Shown: positions 27,643 through 39,800 of the stretch, piece after piece
Numbering within the stretch: the stretch's first letter is position 1
Layout of the letters: each line of letters starts with the position of its first letter
Source of the DNA: Streptomyces griseus
GTDB taxonomy: Bacteria; Actinomycetota; Actinomycetes; Streptomycetales; Streptomycetaceae
DNA: 64,000 nt
NCBI RefSeq assembly: GCF_900460065.1
Contig: NZ_UAVD01000057.1
Location: 62,001 to 126,000 of the forward strand
Direction: 5' to 3'
Notes under the pieces: model-generated
The model's database searches: none
What the model was told of the DNA's origin: nothing
What the model saw: only the letters and a program-made list of their open reading frames with translations
Program-made: the position numbers and the translations under genes

Positions 27643-27734
27643 AATCCCTGATCATCTCGTGGCGGCCGCCCGCGTCAGGCGCTGCCGTACTGGCCGTCGT
27701 CGCCTGGGCCATCGAGAGACTGCACACCGGAGTA

Positions 27735-28523
27735 CTAATCCGCTTGCAGTACGAAGAACAGGAAGCACAGGAAGCGCGGCTCGGCCGCCATGGCCTCGGG
27801 GAACAGCTCGCGGGCGGCGGGATCAGGCTCCGGCTCGCTGATGACCGTTATTTGGAAACCGGCCCCGGTGAAAGCCTCGATCATCGCGTGCAGCGGCCTG
27901 TTCCAGCGACTCACCAGGGTGGTCTGGCCGCCCATGCTCCACTCTACGGTCCACTTGGTGGTGTCGAAGTAGTCGCACTCAGCCTCGCGACCGGCCTCAC
28001 GGTGAATGAGGTTCACGGCAAAGGGATGGTCGACAGACGCGATCAGCCGACCGCCGGGCCTGAGTACGCGTCGCAGCTCGGCCAGCGCCAGCCCCCAGTC
28101 CTCCAGGTAGTGCAGCACCAGCGACGCCACTACATCGTCGAACGTGCCATCAGGGAAGAGAAGCGGGCTGCCCAGCTCCGCCACCTGCAGATCCGCCCCG
28201 TCGCCGAGCCGCCGCCGAGCCAGCCCCAGCATCCCGGCACTCGAGTCGAAACCACTCACCATGGCGCCACGGTCACGCAGTGCGGCAAACAAGGCCCCCG
28301 AGCCACAGCCCGCGTCGAGGATCCGCCGGCCAGCCACGTCTCCAGCGAGGGCCAGCATCGCGGGACGCTCGTAGTAGGCATTGACCAGGTTGGTTTCGTT
28401 CGCAGCCGTGTACGCCTCGGCGAAGCTGTTGTAGTCGTTGGTCTTCGACGGATCCACACTCACCGAGGACGGTGAAACCAACCTGGTGGAAAACGTGTGC
28501 TCTTGGTGCTCGCCTGAGGTCAT
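27735..28523 (-). CDS. class I SAM-dependent methyltransferase
   Basis: The SAM-binding motif I is ILDAGCGSGALFAAL, followed by the acidic end of strand 2 (VSGFDSS) and a motif LLFPDGTFDDVVASLVLHYL of the Methyltransf_11 type. The substrate is unknown. The core normally starts near DPSKTNDYNSFAEAY. ATG 28523 gives a plausible N-terminal extension, and GTG starts near 28457-28463 are possible. It is isolated between IS701-type remnants and has no operon partner. Confidence 0.75.
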   Translation of the reverse strand: MTSGEHQEHTFSTRLVSPSSVSVDPSKTNDYNSFAEAYTAANETNLVNAYYERPAMLALAGDVAGRRILDAGCGSGALFAALRDRGAMVSGFDSSAGMLGLARRRLGDGADLQVAELGSPLLFPDGTFDDVVASLVLHYLEDWGLALAELRRVLRPGGRLIASVDHPFAVNLIHREAGREAECDYFDTTKWTVEWSMGGQTTLVSRWNRPLHAMIEAFTGAGFQITVISEPEPDPAARELFPEAMAAEPRFLCFLFFVLQAD

Positions 28524-28970
28524 GGTGCAGGAGACGTGTGCTGCAGTAGATCGGTTCCTGGCCCGACCATCAATATGCGTGCCCACAGAGCCCGCCTGCA
28601 ACTGCGGCTCGAATCAACGAATTTCGGGCAGGTCCGGGCGCAGTCGACCCGCACGTGATCACGAAACCACACTGGAGTACTAAGTGCCCGGTCTGTTCCA
28701 TAGTTCATCGCTCTGAGCTGCTCGGCTCGTGGGCGGATGACATCGTGGAATGATGCCGGGTCTTAGACGGAGTGCTGCCGCGGGGTCTTACGGAAGGGCG
28801 CTCCGCGGTAGTCGTTCCTCGCAGGCCATCGCCGTGAGGAACGGTGCACGACATTCATCACTGATGGTGTCGCAGCGTTGGGGTTCCTCCCACAGCCGCG
28901 CACAGTGCAGCTGTCACGGAAGGGCTGGGGGCTCTGGGCATCGTCGCGATACCCGCCCTGGATTTGCAGC
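28524..28970. other. region without a recognised gene
   Basis: Only short frames without known families. The string GAGTACTAA occurs here (28674) and also beside the IS701 remnant (27730), which may mark old element ends. Nothing else was seen. Confidence 0.3.
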
Positions 28971-29305
28971 TCAGCCTTCCCGGCGATGAGGCTCAGCCCG
29001 CCTCCACCACCCAGGGCCGCGCCTACGACGCGGCGTCCCCGGCTCCAGGCGCAGTTGCTCGGCCATATCGGCCTGCAACCACGGCGCCGAAACGGAACTG
29101 ACGACCGCCCCGCCGTCCTCCCGCACCGTCGTGACCGCGATCTCGTCGTCGTACGCCGTCTCCAAGGGGGCCTCCGGCACGAACCGGTGGCGGGGCACGG
29201 CGCGCAGCGCGGCCTGAACACGGGAGGAGGGGCCCAGCCGCCTCGGATCACGCTCTCGGCCATCTGCTCCCGCAGGCGCACGGCCTCGACAGGCTCCCCG
29301 GTCAC
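28971..29305 (-). pseudogene. FxLD-type methyltransferase N-terminal remnant
   Basis: It starts VTGEPVEAVRLREQMAESV in one frame. One indel near 29240 then shifts to RVQAALRAVPRHRFVPEAPL, AYDDEIAVTTV and SVSAPWLQADMAEQLRLEPG. This is the N-terminal third of the protein-L-isoaspartate-O-methyltransferase-like enzymes that accompany FxLD lanthipeptides. The sequence stops being homologous just before the SAM motif. No precursor peptide or lanthionine synthetase was found nearby. It is a stub. Confidence 0.6.
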
Positions 29306-29307
29306 TG

Positions 29308-29640
29308 GCCCGTACCGGGCCGTGTTCGGGGCGTTGCCGCGGCGGGATCAACGGCGGTGGGATGCGTGTTGTCTGCGGGGCCTGATGCTGGACGGCCAGC
29401 GTAAATCGACCCAGGCGATGGTCGAGCGAGCAGCTGCCGGACGGGAACAGGCAGCAGCCTTGCAGCAGTCCGGTCATCGACGATGTGTCGATTCCCAAGT
29501 GCGGCCGGATCTCGGCCGGGGCCGCCCGCCAGTACTGCGGAGCCCTGGGGGCGCGGGTGAACTGCCAGGTCGCGGTCAGTGTCCATGCTGCGACCGATAC
29601 GGCGTCCTGTCCGCTCGGCTGGCAGTTGGGCGTACCACCT
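29308..29640 (+). pseudogene. second IS701-type transposase remnant
   Basis: ALPRRDQRRWDACCLRGL and LDGQRKSTQAMVERAA come from the N-terminus. After an internal deletion and frame change come VIDDVSIPKCGRISAG, RQYCGALGARVNCQVAVSVH and TDTASCPLGWQL, which cover the first catalytic Asp region. The rest of the gene is missing. It differs from the IS701 copy at 26.2-27.6 kb, so it is an independent insertion. Confidence 0.65.
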
Positions 29641-29808
29641 GATTGTGAAGGAAAAGATTCACGCTCAGACAATCTTCCTGTACCTACTTTTTGCGCACCG
29701 TGGGCTGCGATCAAGGATTGCTTTCCTGTAACGGCCGTTGACCTGGGGTAATCGTGACTGTTCTATGTGGCAGGTTGATTGATTCTTTGAAGCATCTGTG
29801 GGGATTCT

Positions 29809-32800
29809 GTGAGAACGATGCGACACGGTCAAAGCGGTCATCATGGGGGGAAACGTCGGATCCTCACCTCGCTGACTGCATTGGCCCTCCTTGCTGGCAC
29901 TCCGGCGCTCATAGCGGCGCCTACGGCGCGGGCAGCTGCACCTGAAGCGGCCTCAGTAGCAGGCTCGCCCCTGAACGCTTCGGCGCAGGCCGCTGAATCA
30001 GGGCAGCAGGTCGAGGTCGTTGAGGAGCGAACCGAGTACGAGACGACCTTTGCCAACCCGGACGGAGCGACGTTCACGCTGGAGAAGTCGATCGCTCCGG
30101 TCCGTGTGGAGAAGCCCGGCGGTGGTTGGCAGGAGCCGGACGCGACGTTGGTGAAGCGGGCCGACGGGTCGATCGGCCCGAAGGCTGCGACCGTTGACCT
30201 CACTTTCTCCTCTGGGGGCCAGGGAAAGGATCTTGTCACCATAGGTGAGGACAGGCAGACGATCTCCCTGGGATGGCCCGGAGCGTTGCCCGCTCCGAGG
30301 CTCGAAGGTGAACGCGCGGTCTACGAGAACGTGCTACCCGACGTGAATCTGATCATGACGGCCACTGTGGAGGGTTTCCGGCAGGTCCTGGAGGTTGAGA
30401 CACCTGCGGCGGCGGCCAGTCCGGAGTTGCAGTCCATCGAGTACTCCATGGAAGTCGAGGGCCTGACGGTCCGTACGGGTGCTGTGGGCACCATGGAGGC
30501 CCTTGATGGCAACGGTCGGGTGGTCTTCCGGTCTCCTACGGCCCAGATGTGGAACTCCGCCGGTAGGAGCGCGGAAGAGGGCGTCAGCACTCAGTCCCTC
30601 GCCGGTCGGCCGCTATCTGCGTCGGGCACCCGCACAGCCTCTGCCTCTGCCGAATCTGTCCCGGTGGCTCCCGCCGCGGAGGGCGACCCGCTAGCGGGCC
30701 CTGGCGACGGTGACCAGGCAGCGGTGATGGATGTCGCTGTCTCCTCTGATTCGCTGACCGTTACCCCTGATGCGGGCCTGATCGAGCAGACCGCTCCGGC
30801 CGACTTCCCCGTGTACATCGACCCTGCGGTCAATGCGACCAAGTCCGAACGCACCGTGCTGTCTTCCGACGGCGATGTGTTCTACAACTTCTCCGGTGGC
30901 GACAACGGGATGAGTGTGGGCCGTTGCGGATCTGCTGTGATCGGCGGGACACGGTACTCCTGTACTACCGGTACGCCCTACACCAACCGGATGTACTACG
31001 AGTTCACTGCTGGCAATCTCAAGGGCAAGCACATCCTGGACGCCGAGTTCACGGTGACGGAGACATGGTCCTTCTCCTGTGACGCCCGTTGGGTGGACTT
31101 GGAGCGCACCGACGGCATCTCCGCGTCCACGAAGTGGCCGGGGCCGGGCGGCCCGAAGTCGGACAACTCCTGGGATCAGATGGGCGACCGCAATGTCTCC
31201 CATGGCCGCGGCAGCGCCTGCAGTCCCTCTCAGCCTCGCGCCCCCGTCACCTTCAGCGACTACGCCCCCGAGCCGGACGAGAATCTCACTCCGACGGTGA
31301 AGGACTTTGCCGCGGGCAAGTTTTCAACGCTCACGCTGATGCTGAAGGCCAAGGACGAGTCCGACCCCGTGGCATGGAAGCGGTTCGACGACGACGCGGT
31401 GCTGAGGGTCATCTACGTCGGCAAGCCCGCCGTTCCCACGGAGTACGGCTTGGAGACCGGAACGGGGCAGGTTTGCAGCAAGGATCCTGCCAAGCCGGCT
31501 GTCTGGTCCGACCCGACGCCGAACCTGGCAGCCACCCCGCAGACCGCCTCAGGCGGCGAGAGCGGTGCGATGCTCCGTGCCTACTTTGACATCGATGTGA
31601 AAAACACCGACGGCAACTGGTCAGACTCTCCCGAGCCTTCTACCGGTTCTCTCAAGCCCACCAGCGGCCATGTCGGTGACGGAGCGGACCAGAACAAGAC
31701 CTGGGACGTCCCTCTTCTGGAGGGGAAGCAGTACCGGTACGCCGCGTACACCCGTTCCTACTACGACACCTCGTACGCAAAGTATCTCGGGAGCGGTGCA
31801 TCCCCCTTCTGCTACTTCACCATCGACAGTGCGGCGCCCAAGCCGCCCTCGATCACCTTCAACTCTGTCTACAGCGCCTGCCTTCCGAGTTCTTGTGTAC
31901 CCGGTGGCAAGCCCGGCACTGCGGGGCAGCTGAGCTTCGGCCCTGCGGCCGGAACGAGCGATGTGAATGTCGCTTACGCCTACAAGCTGAGCAGCGACGC
32001 TGCCTGGCGGCCCTGGAAGTCTGGCGCGACGGTCACCGAGAGCATCGTCCCTACCGACTCGGGCACGGTCGTTCTCAACGTGATGACCAAGGACGCTCTC
32101 AACCGCACAGGCGAGAACACGGTTCGCTTCCTGGTGGGTGAGGGCGGTGCCCCATTCGGCAAGTGGTCGTTCAACGAAACCTCCGGCGTCGGCTACGACC
32201 TTTCCGCCACAACCCCCGCTCTGCGTGACGATGTCACCCTGGTGGGAGCTTCCCGCACCTCGAACGGCCGTCGCGGGGTGGTAACCGAGAAGACCATCAC
32301 CGATGGTGTCATGGGAGCGACCACGGCCACCGGTGAGGACAAGGGGCTGTCGCTGGCGAACTCCGCCTACGGTTCCACCCCCGGAAAGGTGCTGGAAACG
32401 CAACTGTCCTACACCGTGGCAGCCTGGGTCCGGCTGGACACCACCGGGCGCTATTTCACCGTTCTCGGCCAGGACGGAACGCACTACAGCCCCTTTTTCC
32501 TCGGCTACTGCGAGAACGTCAACCGCTGGTGCTTCCGACTGGCCGATGCCGATACGGCGGTGACATCGCTGGACAATCAGCGAGCCGACAGCAAACAGCC
32601 CGCCTCGGCCAAGGTCTGGACGCACCTGGCCGGCGTCGTCGACACCCAGAGCAAGAAGCTGCATCTTTACGTCAATGGTGTCCTGCAGAACTCCGATGAC
32701 CTTACTACCGGCGCATGGCCGTCCTCCGGTCCGCTCCAGATCGGCCGGGTGAAGTACAAGGGCGGCTACGTCGACCACTTCGCCGGCGAGGTCGACGAAG

Positions 32801-33612
32801 TCACGGTGTGGCAGGAGGCAAAGACCGAGGGCGACATCGCCAGGGACGCCAACCCGGTGGACACCAACGGCAAGGCTTATGCCGAGCTCGTCGCCCACTA
32901 CAACCCCGAGGCCGCTGCTTCGGGAGCCACCTCGCTCACCGATCTGAGCAAGTACGGCAACACGGTGACGTTGGACTCCGGAGCGTCGCTGGACGGTACG
33001 GGTCTCATCTTGAACGGCAGTTCCGGCTCGGCCACCGCGCCACGCCGCCCGGTGGACGACACCGGTTCGTTCACCGTCGCCACCGAGGTCGCCGTGACCA
33101 CCTCAGCACTGGCCTCCAAGCCCAATGGCTACCGCGCCCAGATCATGGGGCAGCGCACAGCCACCGGCTCCTCGTGGGGACTCTGGCTCGAGAAGACCGG
33201 CACCATCAGCGAACCCGTCCTCGACGAGGACGAGAACCCCGTCCTGGACGAGGACGGGAACGCAGTTCCTCCCAAGATCGTTCCGGTCGGCCGCTGGCAC
33301 TTCGGACGTCTGACCGCCGACGGCACCGGAACCTCTGTGGCCAGCGACGACCTGGCTGCACTGGAAACCCCCGTGGGCCTTGTCGGCACCTTCGACTCCA
33401 GGACAGGCCAGATCACGCTCTACGTCGGAAGCGAGATCCAGGGTGACCGGCTCGAATACACCGCCCAGGCCGGTACCGGTGAACTCTCGATCGGCAAGGG
33501 GTGGCTGAGCAGCGCGTGGAGCAACTTCCTGCCCGGCCGCATCACCGATATCCGCCTGTGGGCCGGTGCTGTCACCGACGAGACCCAGGTCACGCAAGTC
33601 GTCGGCTACTGA
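29809..33612 (+). CDS. secreted LamG-domain protein, RHS partner
   Basis: A 1267-residue exported protein. Residues 1-43 are a signal peptide (GKRRILTSLTALALLAGTPALI). A beta-rich N-terminal region of about 500 residues of the type found before Streptomyces RHS proteins follows, with DFPVYIDPAVNAT near residue 335. Two concanavalin/LamG-like domains follow, at about 780-1000 (YTVAAWVRLDTTGRYFTVLG, WTHLAGVVDTQSKKLHLYVN) and 1030-1260 (GRITDIRLWAGAV). LamG proteins bind glycans or proteins at the surface. A hairpin and about 235 bases separate it from the RHS toxin gene on the same strand, so it probably helps display or deliver the RHS protein. Confidence 0.8.
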   Translation: MRTMRHGQSGHHGGKRRILTSLTALALLAGTPALIAAPTARAAAPEAASVAGSPLNASAQAAESGQQVEVVEERTEYETTFANPDGATFTLEKSIAPVRVEKPGGGWQEPDATLVKRADGSIGPKAATVDLTFSSGGQGKDLVTIGEDRQTISLGWPGALPAPRLEGERAVYENVLPDVNLIMTATVEGFRQVLEVETPAAAASPELQSIEYSMEVEGLTVRTGAVGTMEALDGNGRVVFRSPTAQMWNSAGRSAEEGVSTQSLAGRPLSASGTRTASASAESVPVAPAAEGDPLAGPGDGDQAAVMDVAVSSDSLTVTPDAGLIEQTAPADFPVYIDPAVNATKSERTVLSSDGDVFYNFSGGDNGMSVGRCGSAVIGGTRYSCTTGTPYTNRMYYEFTAGNLKGKHILDAEFTVTETWSFSCDARWVDLERTDGISASTKWPGPGGPKSDNSWDQMGDRNVSHGRGSACSPSQPRAPVTFSDYAPEPDENLTPTVKDFAAGKFSTLTLMLKAKDESDPVAWKRFDDDAVLRVIYVGKPAVPTEYGLETGTGQVCSKDPAKPAVWSDPTPNLAATPQTASGGESGAMLRAYFDIDVKNTDGNWSDSPEPSTGSLKPTSGHVGDGADQNKTWDVPLLEGKQYRYAAYTRSYYDTSYAKYLGSGASPFCYFTIDSAAPKPPSITFNSVYSACLPSSCVPGGKPGTAGQLSFGPAAGTSDVNVAYAYKLSSDAAWRPWKSGATVTESIVPTDSGTVVLNVMTKDALNRTGENTVRFLVGEGGAPFGKWSFNETSGVGYDLSATTPALRDDVTLVGASRTSNGRRGVVTEKTITDGVMGATTATGEDKGLSLANSAYGSTPGKVLETQLSYTVAAWVRLDTTGRYFTVLGQDGTHYSPFFLGYCENVNRWCFRLADADTAVTSLDNQRADSKQPASAKVWTHLAGVVDTQSKKLHLYVNGVLQNSDDLTTGAWPSSGPLQIGRVKYKGGYVDHFAGEVDEVTVWQEAKTEGDIARDANPVDTNGKAYAELVAHYNPEAAASGATSLTDLSKYGNTVTLDSGASLDGTGLILNGSSGSATAPRRPVDDTGSFTVATEVAVTTSALASKPNGYRAQIMGQRTATGSSWGLWLEKTGTISEPVLDEDENPVLDEDGNAVPPKIVPVGRWHFGRLTADGTGTSVASDDLAALETPVGLVGTFDSRTGQITLYVGSEIQGDRLEYTAQAGTGELSIGKGWLSSAWSNFLPGRITDIRLWAGAVTDETQVTQVVGY

Positions 33613-33625
33613 CCCACTGACGAAT

Positions 33626-33653
33626 GTTCCCCGGGCCCTACAGCCCGGGGAAC
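33626..33653. terminator. hairpin between LamG and RHS genes
   Basis: A perfect 11-bp stem (GTTCCCCGGGC with GCCCGGGGAAC) and a 6-base loop, 13 bases past the LamG stop. It may terminate or attenuate transcription before the RHS gene. Confidence 0.7.
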
Positions 33654-33849
33654 ACCCCCTCCACTGCTGCGGCCCCCACGCGCTTCCGGCTGCGGCTCTG
33701 CAGCTGGCAAGGCACGGGCTAGCCGGCTACCGCCGAGATGCGCCGAAGCAACTCTCTGCTCCGGCGGTCAACCATCGCGGTCTCGATTTTCATCATCTCT
33801 GTGCCGGCCGGCACAGGGCTATCTCCCGCCCTTTTCTTTCGGAGAGAGC

Positions 33850-36800
33850 ATGTCCAAAAGTTCCCCACCACCGTCCCGCCACCGAGCCAGACGAAAAGCC
33901 CTGCTTGTCTCCCTCGCTGCAGTGCTGTCAATACCCACATCCCTGACCCCCCTCGCCTCGGCAGCCGAACGCCCCAGCCGTCCCGGCGTATCCGACGTGA
34001 AATCCACCACGGTCAAGAACACCACCACACCGGGCGCGGCCAAGGCCCGTGCCAAGGTGGCATCAGCAAAGAGGGACGACCAGCGCAGCTTCGACCGCGC
34101 CGAGGCCGAACGTGCCCGCGCCACATGGCCGAAGCCGGCGTCTGCCGCAACCGACCTGGACGCCACCGGCGCGAAACCGATCGGCCCGGTGACCGTCGAC
34201 GCCGTCACCCCCGAGACATCCTCTCGCCAGGCCCGGCCGAGGGCAGGTGGCACCGCGAAGATCACAGTCCTGGACCAGAAGGCCGCGGACAAGGTCGGCA
34301 TCACTGGTGTCCTGTTCACGGCCACCGCCGAGCAGCCCGGCACGGCCAAAGTCATGGTGGACTACTCCGGGTTCGCCTCAGCCATCGGTGGTGACTGGGC
34401 CGGGCGACTAGGACTCGTCCAGATGCCTGCATGTGTTTTGACCACCCCGGACAAGGACGAGTGCCGCACCACCACTTCGGTGGAGTCGGTCAACGATCCC
34501 CAGGCCCAGACGGTCACCGCCCGCACCACGATTGCCGCCGCCGACACCGCTAGTGCGCGTACCGTGCCCCACAAGGCCGAGGCCATCTCCGCCCCCACCG
34601 TCTTTGCTGTGACGGCTGCTGCTGCGACCTCCGCTTCTGGCCTGGGGGATTTCAAGGCGACCGCGCTTTCGGCCTCCTCCTCCTGGGAAGCCGGCGCCTC
34701 CTCGGGCGCCTTCTCCTGGTCCTACCCGCTGACCGTCCCCCCCACGGCCGCTGGCCCTGTCCCGTCGCTGGCTCTGTCGTACGACTCCGGCAGCATCGAC
34801 GGCCGCACCGCGAACACCAACAACCAGAGCTCCCAGGTCGGTGAGGGGTTTGACCTGACCTCCTCCTACATCGAGCGCAAGTACGGCTCATGCGAGGACG
34901 ACGGCCAGAGCGACAAGTTCGACCAGTGCTGGAAGTACGAGAACGCCTCCCTCGTCCTGAACGGCAAGGCCAGTGAACTAGTCAAGGACGACGGAACGGG
35001 CGTCTGGCGGCTGAAGAACGACGACGCCTCCCAGGTCACCCACGAGACCGGCGCCACCAACGGTGACGACGGCGACGACATCGTGGGCGGCAAGGGCGAC
35101 GGCAAGGGCGAGTACTGGAAGGTCGTCACCGGTGACGGAACGGTCTACACCTTCGGCCTGAACAAGCTCCCCGGTGCAGGAACCGAGCGGACCAACTCCG
35201 TCTGGACCGCCCCCGTCTTCGGCGACGACTCCGGCGAACCCGGATACTCCTCCGGCACCGGCTTCTCCGGACGCGCCAAGACCCAGGCGTGGCGCTGGAA
35301 CCTCGACCTCGTCACCGACGTCCACGGCAACGCCTCCACCTACTGGTACACGGCGGAAACGAACCACTACGCCAAGAACGGCGACAAGACCAAGCTCGCC
35401 GAGTACACCCGCGGCGGCTACATAAGCGAGATCCGCTACGGCCAGCGCGCCGACACTCTGTTCACCGGCCAGCCCTCCGGCAAGGTGACCTACACCTACA
35501 AGGAACGCTGCACCGCCAGTGACTGCTCCTCGCTGACCAAGGACACCGCGGACAACTGGCCCGACGTCCCCTTCGACACCATCTGCTCCGCTTCGGAGGC
35601 GGACTGCAAGGGCACAGCACCGGCATTCTTCACCCGCAAGCGGCTCACCGACATCGACACCTACTCGTGGTCGCGTGCCGCCGAACCGGACGCCTACGTC
35701 CCGGTCGACTCCTACACCCTCACCCAGAAGTTCTGGGACGGCCAGGACATCGACAACAGTTCCGACCAGAGCCTTGTCCTGACCAAGCTGGTCCGCACCG
35801 GCAAGACCGCCACCCCGGCCATCAGCGCGCCACCGGTGGAATTTACCTACCAGCAGCGCCCCAACCGCGTCGACGCCACCTTCGACGACATCCTGGCGCT
35901 GACGCGTCCGCGCATCGAGCACATCACCTCCGAGACCGGCGCGATCACCACCGTCGCGCTCTCCCCGACCGAGTGCGTGCGCGGCAGCAACATGCCGGCC
36001 GCCGAGGACGACAACAACAAATCCTGCTACCCGGTCTACTGGCCGATCAACGGCGGTGACCCCGCACTGGACTGGTTCCACAAGTACCGCGTCCTCGCTG
36101 TCACCACCAACGACCCGGCCACCGGCAACCCCGGCACCGAATCCCAGTACTCCTACGCGACACCCGGCTGGCACTACAACGATGACCCCTTCACCAAGGA
36201 CAAGGAACGCACCTGGTCCTCGTGGCGCGGATACCAGAGGGTCACGACCACCAGCGGTGAAGTCGGCGGCACCCAGTCCAAGACCGTCAGCCTCTACATG
36301 CAAGGCATGCACGGCGACAAGAAGAAGGACGGCACCACCCGCACCGCCACCGTCCAAGGCATCGACCTGCCGTCGGCCGACATGCCCGACGCCACCGACA
36401 CCGACTACTGGGCCGGCCAGCTCCGCCAGAAGATCACCTACAACGGCAGCACCCCGATCGCCTTCGACTTCAACAACCTGTGGGCCAAGCAGACCGCCAG
36501 CCAGCAGAAGTCGTATGCCCACGTCAAAGCGCACTACATCCGCAACGCCCGCACCTACAGCCGCACCTGGCTCACTGCGAGCAACAGCTGGCGCGTTACC
36601 GCAGTCTCGAACACGTTCGACGACACGTACGGCATGGTCACCAAGACCGAAAACCACGGCAACTGGTCGGCAAGCGGTGACGAGACCTGCACCCGTACCT
36701 GGTACGCCCGCAACACCGAGGTCGGTCTGACCAGCCTGGTCTCCCGGACCCGCACGGTCGCCAAGGCCTGCGCCGACACCGACGACAAACTCACCCTGCC

Positions 36801-39800
36801 CACCCTCGCGGAAGGCAAGGACAAGCGCGGCGACGTCCTGTCCGACACCGCCGTCGTCTACGACACCGCCGGCTCCACCGTCACCGGCTGGACCCCGGGT
36901 CAGAAGCCCACGCTGGGTCTGCCCACCTGGTCCGGACGAGTCCAGGCGTACCCGGCCGCCAACGGTACAGCCGACCGTAACCCCGCCGTTTCCGGCGGCT
37001 GGCAGACCGTAGCCACCACCGAGTACGACACCGCCACCGCCAAGCTCGGCCGCCCGCTCAAGGTGACCGACGCCAAGGGCCGCACCACCACGACCGCCTA
37101 CTACCCGGCCGCGGCCGGCCCGCTGGCCACCCTGGTGGTCACCAAGCCGAAGTTGGCCTCCAACAACCAGGCCCACCAGTCCAGCACCTACCACGACCCC
37201 TCCCGCGGTACCGTCAACTACAGCCTCGACGCCAACCTCAAGCGCACCGAGAACACCTACGACGCGCTCGGCCGAATCACCGCAACCTGGATGCCCAACC
37301 GCTCCAAATCCGGCGGTGACAGCCCCAGCGCCAAGTACGCCTACGGCCTGGAGCGCGACAAGGCCCCCTGGACATCGGTGGCCACCCTCAAAGCAGACGG
37401 CACCAGTTACAAGACCGTCTACGCGCTCCTCGACTCGATGCTGCGCCCGGTCCAGACCCAGGGCCCCTCGCCGAACGGCGGCCGCATCCTCACCGACACC
37501 CGCTACGACTCCCGAGGCCTCGCCGACGAGACGTACGCCGACGTCTACGACAAGGACAACGCCCCCTCGAGCACCTACGCCAAGGTGCCCTACGGCAGCG
37601 GCTCCCAGACCCTGACCGACCACGACGGCGCCGGCCGCGCCACCAATTCCACGTTCATGGTCAACGGCGTCAAGAAGTGGGACACCACCACCACGTACAC
37701 CGGCGACTCCACCGCCACCACGGCCCCGGCCGGAGGCAACGCCAGCCGCACCATCACCGACGTCCTGGGCCGGCTCAAGGAGACCCGCACCTACGCCGGC
37801 CCCCAACCGGACGACACCCAGTACGGCGCCACCCTCGGCACCCCGCACACCCGTGTCGCCCACACCTACACCCGGGACGGCAAGCAGGAAACGATCACCG
37901 GGATCGACGATACCCAGTGGTCTTACACCTACGATCTCTTCGGCCGCCAGCGCACAGCCACTGACCCCGACAAGGGCAAAGCGACCACCGCTTACACCAC
38001 TCTCGACCAGATCGACTCCACCACCGACTCCGAGAACAGGGTCCTCCTCTACGAGTACGACGAGCTCGGCCGCAAGACGAAGCAGTGGCAGACCAGCCGC
38101 ACCGACGCCAACCTTCAAGCCGAGTGGACCTTCGACAACATCACCGAAGCCAAGGGTCTCCCGGTCGCCTCAACCCGCTACGAAGGAGGCAAGGGCCAGA
38201 GCGGCAGCAAGGCCTACACCAAGCAGATCACCGCCTACGACGCCCTGAACCGCGCCACCGCCGCTACGGTGATCTTGCCGCCCAGTGACCCCCTGGTCAC
38301 CTCTGGCGCGGTCACGGCAAACAGCACCACAGAGGTCGCCTACCGTTTGGACGGCACCCTCAGGAGCCTCAAATCGGCTGCCGGCGGCGGGCTGGCGGCC
38401 GAGACCGTCACCGCCGACTACAACGCTGACAACGGCCTGATCACCGGTCTATCCGGCACCTCCGGGTATCTACTGGGAGCCAGCTACACCTCTCTTGGCC
38501 AGGTCGCCCAGCTCCAGCTCGGCACCTCCACCGCCGCCGGAACCAAGCGGGTCTTCCAGACCAACACCTACGAGGCCGGCACCGGACGCCTGCTCACCGC
38601 AGCAACCGACGACCAGACCCGAGGCCCCGTCCAGGACCTCAACTACACCTATGACCAGGCGGGCAACGTCACCGCCATCGCCGACCAGGCCGACATCGGC
38701 ACAGGCACCGACAACCAGTGCTTCACCTACGACGGCAACAACCGCCTCGCCGATGCCTGGACACCCAAGACCTCCGACTGCGCCGCGACAGGCCGCACCA
38801 CCGCCAACCTCGGCGGCCCAGCCCCCTACTGGACCTCCTACACCTACACCAAGGCAGGGCAACGCCAGACCGAGAAGCAGAACACCGGCACCCCGGTCAC
38901 CCGCACCTACTGCTACAACGACCCAGACCACCCCCACGGCCTGACCGCCACCACCACCAGCCCCACCTGCACAGGCGCCGCCGCCCAGTACACCTACGAC
39001 AAGACCGGCAACACCACCACCCGCGTCGAGAAAGCCGGCTCAACCACAACCCAGTCCCTCGAGTGGAACGCCGAAGGCAAGCCGGTCAAGCTCACCGAAG
39101 GCAACACCACCACCGACTACGTCTACGACGCCGACGGCGAGCTCCTCATCCGCCGCGACAACGCATCCTCTGGAGAAACCGTCCTCTACCTCGGCGACAC
39201 CGAGGTACACCTCAAGTCCGGCAAGAAGTGGGCCAACCGCTACTACAGCGCGGCCGGATCCACCATCGCCATCCGCTCCAACCAGACCGGCACCGAGAAG
39301 CTCAGCTTCCTCGCCGCCGACCACCACAGTACGAGCTCAATCGCCATCACCTCAGACACCACACAAACCGTTACCAAGCGCTACACCACTCCCTTCGGCT
39401 CCACCCGAGGCAATACCACCGGCACCTGGCCAGACGACAAGTCCTTCCTCGGAAAGACCGACGACAAGACCACCGGCCTCACTCACATCGGCGCCCGCGA
39501 ATACGACCCCACCATCGGGCAATTCATCAGCGTCGACCCCCTCCTTGAAACGACTAAACACCAGACGCTCAACGGCTACAGCTACGCGGCAAACAGCCCC
39601 GTCACCTACTCCGATCCCACAGGCACCTGCCTCGACCCAGGCAACGGACACTGCCAACCGGGCAGCGGCGGCGGGAACAACTCCGATCCCGCCTTCCCTC
39701 CGATCACGAGCGGTCCAAGCGGGGGCGGTGGCGGCGGTGGCGGTGGCGGTGGCGGTGGCGGTGGCGGCGGAACCGCTAGCAACACGGATTCAGGGACCGG

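Noticed and set aside
34978..38118. A 1046-codon open frame antisense to the RHS gene
   Set aside because: It is Val/Gly-rich low-complexity sequence, a mirror of the RHS codon pattern in high-GC DNA, without a start site or family.
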